NCBI GenBank assembly: GCA_036496555.1
Contig: DASXKY010000066.1
Coordinates: 1 to 64,000 of the forward strand
Reading direction: 5' to 3'
Origin: SCGC-AG-212-J23 sp036496555
Lineage (GTDB): Bacteria > Pseudomonadota > Gammaproteobacteria > Burkholderiales > SG8-39
DNA: 64,000 nt
Numbering within the stretch: position 1 is the first letter of the stretch; each line of letters starts with the position of its first letter. The notes under the pieces are model-generated. The model did no database searches, had not been told where the DNA came from, and worked only from the letters and a program-made list of their open reading frames with translations. Both the position numbers and the translations under genes were made by a program. Shown in pieces: positions 17,224-26,721 of this stretch.

Positions 17224-17861
17224 GCCCGCCCTGGCCGCGCCTGGGGCTCGCGCTTGGCGTCTCGGCGCTGCTGCATCTCGCCGTGCTGCTTGTGTTGCGC
17301 GAGCCGGCGCAATGGACGAAAAGCGACTTCCCGCTGGTCGTACTGATGGACGCGCCAGCGCCCGCAGCGCAGCCCGCCGCGCCGCCGGATCGGGTGTCCC
17401 CCGCCAAGCCCGAGCGGCCGGCGGCGCGCGAAGCACGCAAAGCTACGCCCGCCGCGCCGACGCCCGCCGAATCGTCGAACGCGCGCCGCCCGTCGGCATC
17501 GGTCACGGCCGGGCCGGCCTCGCGGCCCCGTCTGCTGGCGCCCGAGTCCGGCCTCGCGGACGCGGCAACTTACGTAGACGCCAGCCAGCTGCGGCGCGGG
17601 CCGAGGCTCGTTGGCCCGTTCGCGGCGACGTATCCGCCGCAGGCATATCAGCAGCGCCGCAAGGGCGTGGTGCTAGTGCAGCTGATGATCGACGAGAGCG
17701 GCGAGGTCAGCGAAGCGGTCGCGCTGCCCGGCGCGAGCGACGATCTCGCTGCAGCGGCGCTGGGGGCGCTGCGCCGCGCCCGTTTCCATCCCGCCGAAGG
17801 GCCGGAGGGGCGTCCGGTGCGCGCGCGCGCCTACTTCGCGGTCAGCTTCGTGCTCGAGTAG
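17220..17861 (+). CDS. TonB-like energy transducer protein
   Basis: A 213-residue protein with the three-part TonB layout: an N-terminal membrane anchor (LALGVSALLHLAVLLVL), a Pro/Ala-rich periplasm-spanning linker and a C-terminal TonB domain (YPPQAYQQRRKGVVLVQLMIDESGEVSE, then RRARFHPA). Such proteins couple the ExbBD proton motor to outer-membrane receptors. No exbB/exbD or receptor is nearby. The only suitable start is TTG at 17220, overlapping the ispH TGA in TTGA, so it is the last gene of the ribF-ileS-lspA-ispH run. It converges with pilY1 with a 6-base gap and no terminator. Confidence 0.85.
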   Translation: MSPPWPRLGLALGVSALLHLAVLLVLREPAQWTKSDFPLVVLMDAPAPAAQPAAPPDRVSPAKPERPAAREARKATPAAPTPAESSNARRPSASVTAGPASRPRLLAPESGLADAATYVDASQLRRGPRLVGPFAATYPPQAYQQRRKGVVLVQLMIDESGEVSEAVALPGASDDLAAAALGALRRARFHPAEGPEGRPVRARAYFAVSFVLE

Positions 17862-17867
17862 CCCGCG

Positions 17868-20800
17868 CTATCTCACGCGGTAGGAGAAGCGCTTCACGAT
17901 CGTGCCGGACGCGTTGGTGTTCACGCTCGACGTCGTCTTGGTGGTGTCGGCACCGGTCGTGATCGCCTTGATGGCGCCGTTCGGAAGCTGGACCACCGCC
18001 ACACCCACCGTGATCGTCTTCTGGTTCGCCCAGCCCACCGCTCCGTTCGGCGACGTGCTGATCGGCAGGCCGCTCCTGAAGTCGAACTGGTACTGGAAGC
18101 TCGACCCGCCGACCGCGCACACTGCGCCGCCCGCGGTGTTCGCCGGGACGTTGGTGGTGGCGAACACCGTGCCGTTAATCAGGCGCGGGTCGACCAGGTT
18201 GATGCCTTCGCCCGGGCTGTCCTGGATTCCGGAGAAGACCGGGTTGAAGTCGATGAACCAGCCGTCGTTGGTATTCCAGTTCATCGTCACGACCGGGCTG
18301 TTGCTGATGCCGCGTTCGGTGGGCGAGACCTGCGTGAAAGTGCGCTGCACGAGCGCAGTGTCGGTTCGCAGGCTGCCTTGCACGCCAGCGCTGTACGCCT
18401 TGTCTTTGAAGGCGTAGTACGACTGCTGCCACGACGACGCGCCCGCGCCCTGGTCGCTCAAATCGGGCGTCCCGAGGTAGCGGCCCGTGCCGATGAAGAG
18501 GACGTAGTCGGTGCCGATGATTGAGGGAATCGGCCGCGAGGTGATCGGTTGTGCGCGGCCCGAGGCATCCTTCAGCGTCGTGATCTTGGTAATGACCACG
18601 GGCGCCGGGGTGGTGACCGTCGCGGGCAGCACCGGCGGCAGACCGACGTCGAGGCGCCAGACGTTGCCGAGCTGGTCGCCGGCGTAGATGTACTGGAACG
18701 TAGCGTCGATCTTGCCGCCGTTGGTGTAGTAGGGCGCCTGTTTCATCAGGCCCGAAGGCGTGGTGACAGTGCCGACACCGGTGCTGACCTTATTGAGGAG
18801 CGCGCCGGTGATGGCGTCGACCACCCAGAAAGTCCCTTTGCCGCTGCCGGTGCTGCCGCCTATGGTGAGGTTGTTGTTCAGCCCGGAGGTAAACACCACG
18901 ACCCAGCGGCCGTCATAGGCGCGCTTGCCGAAGACCGGGTTGCCGTAGGTGAGCCCGATGTCCACATCGGCGGTCGTCGGATCGCACTGGTTCGCGTCGG
19001 CGCACCATTCCCACAGCACCTTCGGCGAGGCAGGGTCGGTCACGTCGAGCGCGTAGTACCCGCGGCCGCCGCCCGCCGCGCCGCCGACCAGAACGGTCTT
19101 CCACGCGCTCGCGGTAGCGTCGAAGACGTCGTTCACCTCCGGCGAGCCCTCGACGAAATACGTGTGCGTCGTCGAATAGGTTCTGTCGGCCAGGACCGAC
19201 ATCATCGGCATCAGGAAGCGCGGCACGTAGGCCCAGGACTCGGCGCCGGTGACGCCGTCGAAGGCGTGCAGGTAGCCGTCGTTCGCACCGACGTAGACGC
19301 GCGGCGCGCGGCTCGCCTGCGCGGTGATGAAGCTGCTGTAGGTGCCGCCGTAGTCGAAGATCGGCGCACGCACGTAGTTCGGCTTGGCGCTGATCGTGTC
19401 GCCCATGATCGTTTGTGTCACCGCGCCGGTGGCGGGATCGATGACGGTCCGGTCGCGATACAACGGCGAGGTGGAACCCGGCGAGGATTCGTTGCCGGTC
19501 TGCCCGCGCAGGAAGTCGACCAGGGTGGTGCCGGCGTTGATGGTGGTCTGCTGCGCCCCCGTGACGCTCGTGCACTGGGAGAGCAGCGCGACGGGATACA
19601 GAGTGCTGCCGATGTTGGTGTCGCACTTGTGGGTGAAGAATGCCTGCTCGGTCGAGTTCAGCGAGGCGAACGTGAAGCTCTTTACCTTGTTGGTCCCTGC
19701 CGGATCAAAAGTGAGGATCGTTCGCGTATCCGTCGTCGCCGTGACCCGGCCGAGGAGGAGCTGGTCGCCCTGCCACTGGATCGTGGGATCGACATTGCCG
19801 GTCGCCGGATCGATCGTCTGCGCGAACACGCGGCCCGCCCACGTATTGGTCTCGTAGGTGGTGCTGAAGATCTGGTTGTCGGTCTGCGTCACGTTCGGGC
19901 TCGAGGTTGCCGAAGCGGAGGCCGCCGCGAACTGCGAGCCGAGCGCCGTCAGTGTGTTCTGAATGCCGCTCGCCAGCGCGTCGACGTTGGTGGCGAGATA
20001 GAACTGTCCGCGGCCGTTCACCGCCGCGTGCCAGAGATCATCGAGCGCAGCGGGCGTGTCGTGGATCGGCTCGGGCCAGTTGCAGGCGCCGCTCGACCAG
20101 AAACAGGCGTTTGGCGTGCCGGATTTGATATTCGCGAAGTCTCCGGTCGTGGAGCTGTCGTAGTCCGACTGATATCGCAAGTTGCCGTCCGCCAGTCCGA
20201 CGGTAAAGGTCACCATGGCCTGGTGAGCCGCGTAGTTCTTCGATCCGGAGGTGACCGGGACGTTGTTTGCCGACACATCGACGCCCGCGGCGTTGAGGGC
20301 CGGGCCGGTGGAGTTGCCCTTCGTATCCTTGCCGCCGCGCAGATCGCTTCGGTAGTAGTACATGGCCACGTCGGCGAGCGTGTCGTCGTAGCCGCCCGCG
20401 ACGGCGACGTTGACGAGCGGTGTGCCTACGACAGGCGCGCTCGGGTTGGGGCTGATCAGCGCCAGGCTGGTGCCGCTACCCGAGGCGCCGGCGACGGGGC
20501 TGCCGTTGTTCGTGGGCGTCGGGCCCGACGCGCCGTTGTTGCTAGTGCTGCAGGCGGAACTGCTTGCCGGCACAGTGGTGGTCCAATTGCTACCGCCGTC
20601 TTTGCTGTACTCGTAAGTAGAGGAAGCGACGTTCGTAAAGGCCGTCGAAAGGTCGGTCTGGAAGCCGTCGACCGTGGTCGTGGTCTTGTCCTGCGTGGCG
20701 GTTTGCCGGATCAGGACGTATCGCGCGCCGCTGCTGCTGGTCGCGCAGTTATTGCAGGAGGCCGTGCCGCCGTTAGGGAACGACACCGGGTTGTTGTTGT

Positions 20801-23201
20801 TGTTCCGGCGGTCGCAGACAATGCTTTGCTTGACGGTCTGGTGCTGGATCGACGTGGTGTAGGTTCCCTGCGAGCAGGTGCCGTCCGGTGCCGCGGCGGG
20901 TGCGAAGGTGGTGTTGCTCGTGGTCGTGGTACCCGGCGAGCCGCCGCCGACGGTAACGTTCTGGGTGGTGACGGTGGTGCGGTCCATGACGCGATGCTGC
21001 GTAATACCGCAGCCGCAGGCCGTGTCGCCGCCGCCGGCGAAGTTCGTCTGCAGGTTGCCCTCGCAGACCACCTGCTTATCCTGCGTGGTCGGCGTGCTGG
21101 TCGTCGTGGAGGAGGCTGCGGCGCCGTCAAAGGTCCCGGTCGAGGTGCGGTCGACCGCCACCGTCGTGTAAGGCGTATCGGTTTGCGGGTTGACGCTGTC
21201 GGTGGTTCCGATCGCATTCCCGTTCAGGTCCTGCGGACCGTTTCCGTTCCAGTAGCCGTCGGTGGTCAGCAGCGTGAAATGGCGCTGACACGAGGCGATG
21301 ACCGGATCGTCCGCAGTCGGAATGCCGTCAGTGAGGCCGGTATTAAGCTTGCCGGCGTAGATCCAACCCGCCCGCGAGAGCGCCTCGCGCAGCGGCGTGC
21401 TCTGGTCCGGAATCTGCGCGTAGAACTTCGTGAACCAGTTGTCGGCCTGATTGCCCGAGCCGCCGCGGAAGGTGTCGATCTTCAGGTACTTCGAGCTCTG
21501 CACGGTGCCGTGGTCGCTGGAGCCCGAGGCGTTGTTGTAGGTCGGGTTGATCGTGATGAAGCCGACGCGCAGCTTGTCGTTCGCCGACCCGGTCGAGATG
21601 AGCGGGAGGAAAGCGCGGCCCGCGGTCGTCTTCATCATCTGCATCCGCGTGCGGTAATAGGTGAACCAGCGCGCATAGTTCTGGATTTCTTCGGCGTACG
21701 TACAGTCGGGCGCGGTGCCGCTGGTCGTGCAATCCGCGCGGTTTGGCCGGTTCTTGAACGGCGCGGCGCCACTGATGATGTTCTCTTTCGCGAACCAGCC
21801 GTAGCGCCCGAATTTCCAGGACGGGCTGGCGCCGTAGCCGATGTACTTGCTGCGGCAGCGCGGCGTGCCGGAGGCGTCGCCGATGGCGTCGGGCGCCAGC
21901 GCCTGTTCCGCCGTCTGGCAGAAGCGCAAGTACGCCGGGAAGGTGAAGCCGCTCGGCGGCGTGTTGCCCGGCAGCACCTGAGCGCAGTTGGTGAGGTTCG
22001 CGTCGCTGCAGTATTCCACCGGCGTGATCGTGTACGCGATCGCCGCGCCATTCACCGTGCCGCGCTGGTTGTACAGGCCGGTTCGCACCCAGTGGCCGGT
22101 GGTATTGCGCGCCGTACTACTAGTGGTGTTGAACGTAAAGTGGTCTGCGTCGAGTACGGTAATCGGAACGTTGGTTAGATTCAGCGTGCTGTCGCCCGCC
22201 GCATTGCCGGTAGTCGTAATGACATCACCGGTCTGAAGCCCGTGCGCCGTGGTTGTCACGCGGGTCAGTGAGGTAGGCAAACCGACAAAGGTCAGGAGGG
22301 TGTCCCTTACGAACGTCACGGCGTTGTAGCACTTGCGGAAGGAGCCGAGCGTCGAGCCGATGGTGCCCGACGAGCCGGCAGTATAGGTAAAGGTGCTGGC
22401 CGTAACGCTGTTGATGGCCACGCAAACGGCGTCGAAGTTGTTGTTGGTCGAATCGACCCATATGCGATCCGACGTCGTTAGGCCATGGGGCGCGAGCGTG
22501 GTCGCGGTCACAGTAGAGCCGCTGCGCGCGAACTGGCCCATCGCCATCATCTCTGGCAGGCCGAAGATCGCGGTGCTGGAGTTGGTGAGGTGCGTGCGAT
22601 ACGGGAACTGGCCGGCGTTCGGGATGGTATTGCCTTGCCCGTCCTTGCCGTTCGCGGCTGTCAGCGTCGTATTGTCGCCGGTCGCGCCGTTACGCTTGCA
22701 GACGCTGTTGCTGTTGCAGAACTTGTTGTCCTGGATCGACGCAGTGATGTCGATGGTGCTCGTGCTTTGCGCCTGGAAGGCGTCGACCGGAACCGAAGTC
22801 ACGCTGAGCGGAGAGGCGGAGACCGTGGTGCCGTCAGCCTTGAGCGCCGGCTTGTAGAACACGCGCGGGTCGTAGGCCACGCCGTTGGTACCGAACGCGC
22901 CGCCCGTGTACCAGATCGGATCGCCAGCCTGACAGTCGTTGCTGCCGCCGGAGCGGGTCATGCACTGGTTGTTGCCGCTGTCCTCGTTGTTGAGGTAGTC
23001 GGGCAGGTAGTCCCAGTCCATGCTGCCCGAGCCGTCGAGGGTGAACAGCAGATTCGGCAGCACGGAGGCGCCGCCGCCGGCGGTGGCGAGCGGCGTGTTA
23101 GAGATCGTGACGTTGCCCGCGAAGGCCGGCTGCATGGCGATCGAGCTCGCGAGCAGCCAGGCGAGGCTTCGGTAGAGGACGAGTTTCAGGTTCTTTTTCA
23201 T
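17868..23201 (-). CDS. pilY1: PilY1-type pilus tip/biogenesis protein
   Basis: Large exported protein that helps pilus assembly, surface sensing and adhesion at the type IV pilus tip. 1777 residues from the ATG at 23201, which follows AAGGGAGC and starts a signal peptide (MKKNLKLVLYRSLAWLL, cleavage after PAFA). Next comes a von Willebrand A-like start, LLFTLDGSGSMDWDY. The C-terminal half is the PilC/PilY beta-propeller: VYVGANDGYLHAFDGVTGAE and YIYAGDQLGNVWRLDVG. Longer than P. aeruginosa PilY1 (about 1160). A Thr/Asn/Cys-rich stretch occupies about residues 690-930. Last gene of the minor-pilin operon. Confidence 0.93.
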   Translation of the reverse strand: MKKNLKLVLYRSLAWLLASSIAMQPAFAGNVTISNTPLATAGGGASVLPNLLFTLDGSGSMDWDYLPDYLNNEDSGNNQCMTRSGGSNDCQAGDPIWYTGGAFGTNGVAYDPRVFYKPALKADGTTVSASPLSVTSVPVDAFQAQSTSTIDITASIQDNKFCNSNSVCKRNGATGDNTTLTAANGKDGQGNTIPNAGQFPYRTHLTNSSTAIFGLPEMMAMGQFARSGSTVTATTLAPHGLTTSDRIWVDSTNNNFDAVCVAINSVTASTFTYTAGSSGTIGSTLGSFRKCYNAVTFVRDTLLTFVGLPTSLTRVTTTAHGLQTGDVITTTGNAAGDSTLNLTNVPITVLDADHFTFNTTSSTARNTTGHWVRTGLYNQRGTVNGAAIAYTITPVEYCSDANLTNCAQVLPGNTPPSGFTFPAYLRFCQTAEQALAPDAIGDASGTPRCRSKYIGYGASPSWKFGRYGWFAKENIISGAAPFKNRPNRADCTTSGTAPDCTYAEEIQNYARWFTYYRTRMQMMKTTAGRAFLPLISTGSANDKLRVGFITINPTYNNASGSSDHGTVQSSKYLKIDTFRGGSGNQADNWFTKFYAQIPDQSTPLREALSRAGWIYAGKLNTGLTDGIPTADDPVIASCQRHFTLLTTDGYWNGNGPQDLNGNAIGTTDSVNPQTDTPYTTVAVDRTSTGTFDGAAASSTTTSTPTTQDKQVVCEGNLQTNFAGGGDTACGCGITQHRVMDRTTVTTQNVTVGGGSPGTTTTSNTTFAPAAAPDGTCSQGTYTTSIQHQTVKQSIVCDRRNNNNNPVSFPNGGTASCNNCATSSSGARYVLIRQTATQDKTTTTVDGFQTDLSTAFTNVASSTYEYSKDGGSNWTTTVPASSSACSTSNNGASGPTPTNNGSPVAGASGSGTSLALISPNPSAPVVGTPLVNVAVAGGYDDTLADVAMYYYRSDLRGGKDTKGNSTGPALNAAGVDVSANNVPVTSGSKNYAAHQAMVTFTVGLADGNLRYQSDYDSSTTGDFANIKSGTPNACFWSSGACNWPEPIHDTPAALDDLWHAAVNGRGQFYLATNVDALASGIQNTLTALGSQFAAASASATSSPNVTQTDNQIFSTTYETNTWAGRVFAQTIDPATGNVDPTIQWQGDQLLLGRVTATTDTRTILTFDPAGTNKVKSFTFASLNSTEQAFFTHKCDTNIGSTLYPVALLSQCTSVTGAQQTTINAGTTLVDFLRGQTGNESSPGSTSPLYRDRTVIDPATGAVTQTIMGDTISAKPNYVRAPIFDYGGTYSSFITAQASRAPRVYVGANDGYLHAFDGVTGAESWAYVPRFLMPMMSVLADRTYSTTHTYFVEGSPEVNDVFDATASAWKTVLVGGAAGGGRGYYALDVTDPASPKVLWEWCADANQCDPTTADVDIGLTYGNPVFGKRAYDGRWVVVFTSGLNNNLTIGGSTGSGKGTFWVVDAITGALLNKVSTGVGTVTTPSGLMKQAPYYTNGGKIDATFQYIYAGDQLGNVWRLDVGLPPVLPATVTTPAPVVITKITTLKDASGRAQPITSRPIPSIIGTDYVLFIGTGRYLGTPDLSDQGAGASSWQQSYYAFKDKAYSAGVQGSLRTDTALVQRTFTQVSPTERGISNSPVVTMNWNTNDGWFIDFNPVFSGIQDSPGEGINLVDPRLINGTVFATTNVPANTAGGAVCAVGGSSFQYQFDFRSGLPISTSPNGAVGWANQKTITVGVAVVQLPNGAIKAITTGADTTKTTSSVNTNASGTIVKRFSYRVR

Positions 23202-23227
23202 GATGTGCTCCCTTTGCAGCGCGCTTT

Positions 23228-23875
23228 TTATTGGAGGCGGATATGCGTCTGCACGATGGTGACCGAATTGCGCGGTCCGACGGACCGCGCGGTGACGCGG
23301 TAATGGATCGAGGGCGGCTTGGTGAAGAAGTTGGGCTGGCTCATGTCGAGGCCTTCGCCGCTGAGGACGGCCGCGTCGGGCGTCGACAGGCACAGGTTGG
23401 TCGCGCTGTTGCACGTCGCGTTCGGCGCACAGGTGAGGCCGGACTGGCTGCACAGGCGCTCGACGATGTAGGAGACGGTGTTGCCCGAGGCGTCGGCCAG
23501 GCCTCCATTGATTGCGGCCGCGTTGGCCCAGGTGCCGGAGCTGCTGAAATCCTTGTCCCGGCCCAGCACATCCACGCTGGCCCAGTAGCCGGTGCTGGAA
23601 ACGCCCGCCACGTTGTGGTCGAGGTAGAGCTGAGTCTGATCCGCGACGGACTGAGTCGCGAGGTAAGCCTGGCCTGCCTGGATGCCCTGGTCTGCGCCGT
23701 TCATCGCCGACTCTTTGAACGCAATGTTGCCGGCGACGAGCGCGCTGGTATCCACCGAACGCATGGTGGCAATGCCGGCGAGCGACATGGCGACCAGCAC
23801 GATGAGGGCGATGATCAGCGTCGCACCGGTCTGGCGGCGCGGATGATACGCGTGGCGCGAGGGCGAATGGGTCAT
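23228..23875 (-). CDS. pilX: Minor pilin / pilus assembly protein PilX
   Basis: A 215-residue protein starting MTHSPSRHAYHPRRQTG, followed by the hydrophobic helix ATLIIALIVLVAMSLAGIATM. This is the PilX_N pattern: a pilin-like helix that lacks the classical FTLIE motif but keeps a Gly before the helix. PilX-type minor pilins prime pilus assembly together with PilV, PilW and PilY1. The start codon at 23875 lies 2 bases after the pilW stop, and the frame extending further upstream is pilW DNA. Followed 26 bases later by pilY1. Confidence 0.9.
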   Translation of the reverse strand: MTHSPSRHAYHPRRQTGATLIIALIVLVAMSLAGIATMRSVDTSALVAGNIAFKESAMNGADQGIQAGQAYLATQSVADQTQLYLDHNVAGVSSTGYWASVDVLGRDKDFSSSGTWANAAAINGGLADASGNTVSYIVERLCSQSGLTCAPNATCNSATNLCLSTPDAAVLSGEGLDMSQPNFFTKPPSIHYRVTARSVGPRNSVTIVQTHIRLQ

Positions 23876-23877
23876 GG

Positions 23878-25128
23878 TCAGCTCGATTTCCAGATCCAGT
23901 TGCGCAGCGGCACCGTGGTCTCGAACGTCTTGTACCGGTAGCACTGCCAGTTGCCGTCGGCCGAGAGATCGAGCGAGATCATCGTCAGCGCCGGCGTAAC
24001 TGCAGGCCAGCCCTGCGCGGACCAGGTCGGGTAGGCGGAGGTCGTGTCGCAAGGCGAGCCCGGGCCGCCGGAGCCCACTTCGGGTTGCGCGCTTCTGGCC
24101 ACCAGCACCAGGCGCACGGCGATCACGCTCGTCCAGGGGTTGCCGAGTCCCGCGAACTTCGGCGCGTCGACGAAGCGGTCGATCTTCCCGTCGCCGGCGA
24201 CCGCGGCGCCGACCTGGTAGGGCACGGTCGCGTCGGAGGTGCCGTCGTCCAGCCCGTAGAGCGCGCGCATGTGCACGATGTTGTCCGCGACCGCGTTCGC
24301 CGCCGCGGGGCCGGTGGTGTTGAAGGCCGACGAGACGGTAAGCGTCGTAGTAGAGACGGCGTAGGTGTTGTAGACGGGCATCGTCGCCCCGTTATAGGCG
24401 TACGTGCCGTTGATGTCGTACAGATTGCCGAGGTTGAAGACGCGCGTGGCATTCGCGCCCGCCGAGGCGTAGCTCGTCGGGCTGGCCCACCCTCCAGGCC
24501 GGTTGAAGCGCGAGTTCTTGCTCGGAGTTCCGATCGCCCAGTTCAGCTGGTAGGTGGTCGCGGACCGGTGATCCATGAAGTTGCTGCCCGGCACCGCCGT
24601 TACCTCCATCATCGAGCAGTTCTTGATACCGCCCGGTTCCAAAAGCACGACAAGATCGCCCACGCGCGTGCCGAAGCTGTTCTGCGTCTGGAAGCTGACG
24701 TCGGTCGCCAGATTGTCGATCGACCGCGACAGCGTCGTGGCATTGCCCACGATCTGCTGCGAGCCGTAGAAGACTGTCAGCCGGTCGGCCGTGCGGGCGT
24801 TGCCGCCGCTCGTGATCTGCACGGGCAGGAGCGAGAGGGTGTAGTCAGTGGGCGAGCGTTGCGAGTCGTAGGCCTGGATCGTGCAGCCAACATAGGGCGT
24901 GTCGTTGAAGCCCATCCCGGCCTGGCGCAGGTCGTTCTCCATGACGTAGAGGCCGATGACGCCGTTCTGCTGCGAGTCGCCGCCGCTGGTCGTGGAGCGC
25001 TTGATGCCCTCTGACACCTCGAAAACCTGGAACATGATGATGGTGCCCATCAGCGCAATCACCATCGCGACCATCAGCTCGACCATGCTGAGGCCCGTCT
25101 GGAAGCGGCGGCGCGAAAGAGGGTGCAT
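23878..25128 (-). CDS. pilW: Minor pilin PilW
   Basis: A 416-residue prepilin-like protein. The N-terminus MHPLSRRRFQTGLSMVELMVAMVIALMG has the prepilin peptidase site after Gly and Glu at +5. The hydrophobic helix is followed by a globular domain with few cysteines, ending NWIWKSS. Length and domain match PilW of the minor-pilin core complex. The ATG at 25128 lies 2 bases after the pilV stop. Exported through the inner membrane and processed by PilD, which is not in this window. Confidence 0.9.
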   Translation of the reverse strand: MHPLSRRRFQTGLSMVELMVAMVIALMGTIIMFQVFEVSEGIKRSTTSGGDSQQNGVIGLYVMENDLRQAGMGFNDTPYVGCTIQAYDSQRSPTDYTLSLLPVQITSGGNARTADRLTVFYGSQQIVGNATTLSRSIDNLATDVSFQTQNSFGTRVGDLVVLLEPGGIKNCSMMEVTAVPGSNFMDHRSATTYQLNWAIGTPSKNSRFNRPGGWASPTSYASAGANATRVFNLGNLYDINGTYAYNGATMPVYNTYAVSTTTLTVSSAFNTTGPAAANAVADNIVHMRALYGLDDGTSDATVPYQVGAAVAGDGKIDRFVDAPKFAGLGNPWTSVIAVRLVLVARSAQPEVGSGGPGSPCDTTSAYPTWSAQGWPAVTPALTMISLDLSADGNWQCYRYKTFETTVPLRNWIWKSS

Positions 25129-25130
25129 GG

Positions 25131-25583
25131 TCAGTTCGTGAACACCGAAGCAATAAGGGTGTAGTTGCGCGCGGGCAGGCCCTGCGAGGCCTCCTCCGGG
25201 AGCTGCCAGTAGACCGTGATCTGCACAGTCGCTCCGCTCGCGGTGGCGCCCGAGACCGCGATCACTGGCTGCGCCGCGGTGGTCCCCGGCAGGCGGGAAC
25301 CGACGTCGCTCACCCAGTTCGTGAGCCGCGCGGGAACCGTGCCGGTGCCGGGGTAGGCGTAGGCCGAGACGTTTCCGGCATCGGTCCACATCTGCGTGAG
25401 CAGCTGGTTGGCGAGAAATGCCGCCTCGCTGCGGTACTTCGAATCGCTCACGGTGCGGATCGCCGTGGCCTGCATGCCGACGACGGCCAGGATGCCGATC
25501 GAGAAGATCAGGATGCCGATCAGCGCTTCGAGGAGGGCGACGCCGCGCTGGCCGCGCGCGGTTTTCATGGTGGAGGGGATCAT
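25131..25583 (-). CDS. pilV: Minor pilin PilV
   Basis: A 150-residue prepilin-like protein. MIPSTMKTARGQRGVALLEALIGILIFSIG contains the peptidase site G|VALLEA and the Glu+5, typical of PilV. The later DSKYRSEAAFLANQLLTQMW block is also family-like. The ATG at 25583 is preceded by GAGGAA at good spacing. A GTG at 25604 would overlap fimT and has no ribosome-binding site, and the ATG at 25568 lacks one too. Third gene of the operon. Confidence 0.9.
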   Translation of the reverse strand: MIPSTMKTARGQRGVALLEALIGILIFSIGILAVVGMQATAIRTVSDSKYRSEAAFLANQLLTQMWTDAGNVSAYAYPGTGTVPARLTNWVSDVGSRLPGTTAAQPVIAVSGATASGATVQITVYWQLPEEASQGLPARNYTLIASVFTN

Positions 25584-25594
25584 CGGAAGGTTCC

Positions 25595-26152
25595 TCACGG
25601 GCACGCCCGCGGATCGGGCGGCGTTGCGGCGGGGTCAAGCTTGGGATCGCACATCTTGATGCTGCCGCCGCCGGTGACGACGATGCGCAGGCAGCGCATA
25701 TTGCCGGCCGGGCTGTCGGTCTCGCAGCCGCCGCCCGACGGATTGACGAAATCCATCCGCGTGACGCCGGACGGGTCGACCGTCACCGCGCCGAGCGGGG
25801 TGAAGGTCACCTTGAAGGCACCCGCCGGCAGCGTGTTGACGCCGACGTTGGGCGTGCCTTCCTCATGCACGCGCGTTTGAATCACCGACCCGCTCGTGAC
25901 CTCCGATACGGTCCAGCCGCTGCCGGGACCGACGGCTAGCTGCACCTGAAGATTGCGCGCGATGGCATTGGCGCGGGCGACCTGCAGGCCGTTCTGCATG
26001 GCATTGGCGGCGGCGCGGATCTGCGAGTTCTGCATGAAGCCGAAGAAGCTCGGCCCCGCCATGGCGACGAGCACGCCCAGCACCACCAGCGAGATCAGCA
26101 CCTCGATGATGGTGAAGCCGCGTGCGGCGGCGGGTCGGCGCCTGCTCAGCAT
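25595..26152 (-). CDS. fimT: FimT/GspH-family minor pseudopilin
   Basis: A 185-residue prepilin of the GspH/FimT family. MLSRRRPAAARGFTIIEVLISLVVLGVL shows the G|FTIIE peptidase site. The globular part follows the GspH pattern (FFGFMQNSQIRAAANAMQNGLQVARANAIARN) and carries four cysteines near the C-terminus. In Pseudomonas the equivalent position is held by FimU or FimT. The start ATG at 26152 overlaps the pilE stop by 7 bases. Confidence 0.9.
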   Translation of the reverse strand: MLSRRRPAAARGFTIIEVLISLVVLGVLVAMAGPSFFGFMQNSQIRAAANAMQNGLQVARANAIARNLQVQLAVGPGSGWTVSEVTSGSVIQTRVHEEGTPNVGVNTLPAGAFKVTFTPLGAVTVDPSGVTRMDFVNPSGGGCETDSPAGNMRCLRIVVTGGGSIKMCDPKLDPAATPPDPRACP

Positions 26153-26568
26153 TGCCCGCTTTTCTTGGTGGCCCAACAGTTGGTGCTCGGCAGCGACCAG
26201 CCCGTGGGTACGTGGGTGGTACTGCGCGTGTTGGCTTGGTCGATCGTGTAGGTGAAGCCGTTCATGTCCTGCTGGCCGGTTGCCGTCACCGTGTAGGTCT
26301 GCGACGGCGAGGCCGCGAAGGTGCAGGCGAGGCCGAAGTACTTCTGGTTCGCTGGCATGCCGGCGGTGCAGCCGCCGTCGTAGCGGCGGTTGTCCTGGTA
26401 GTACTGCTCGAGCTTGGTGCGCACGGCGAGGAGGTTGGTCGTCGCTTCCTGGATCTTTCCGCGCTTCACGTAGTCGCTATAGGACGGAAGCGCGACCGCC
26501 GCCAGGATGGCGATGACCGCCACCGTGACCATGAGTTCGATGAGGGTGAATCCCCTTTGCTTGCGCAT
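26146..26568 (-). CDS. pilE: Type IV pilin-like protein PilE
   Basis: A 140-residue prepilin, first gene of the minor-pilin operon. MRKQRGFTLIELMVTVAVIAILAAVALPSYSDY carries the canonical G|FTLIE site, Glu+5 and the Y of the alpha1 spine. Four cysteines (CTAG, ACTF, NCWA, QC at the end) could form the C-terminal D-region disulfides. AAAAGGGGG precedes the ATG. It resembles the minor pilin PilE rather than a major pilin, judged by its place next to fimT-pilV-pilW-pilX-pilY1. The upstream frame to 26691 is not coding in family members. Confidence 0.9.
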   Translation of the reverse strand: MRKQRGFTLIELMVTVAVIAILAAVALPSYSDYVKRGKIQEATTNLLAVRTKLEQYYQDNRRYDGGCTAGMPANQKYFGLACTFAASPSQTYTVTATGQQDMNGFTYTIDQANTRSTTHVPTGWSLPSTNCWATKKSGQC

Positions 26569-26721
26569 GCTGCCCCCTTTTCTGAATGCCATCTTAGGAA
26601 GCGCCGCGCTGGACCGCAAAACCCGGCGATCAGCGGCTGGAATCGCAGACCGAACGGCGCGATGCGGCGCAGTATATCGGAAGTAGTTCACGCTTCCGGC
26701 CGGCCGGCGAAGGGGGGTGGG

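Noticed and set aside
17403..17500. Frameshift or low-complexity error in the TonB-like gene
   Set aside because: The Pro/Ala-rich stretch is the normal TonB linker and the reading frame is intact through the C-terminal domain.
18549..22178. A 1209-codon open frame on the + strand
   Set aside because: It is antisense to pilY1, whose protein matches a known family throughout. The + strand product is Arg/Gly/Val-rich with no recognisable domain, as expected for a shadow frame in GC-rich DNA.
23202..23453. PilY1 starting upstream at 23453
   Set aside because: Those codons overlap pilX in another frame, and the signal peptide and ribosome-binding site support 23201.
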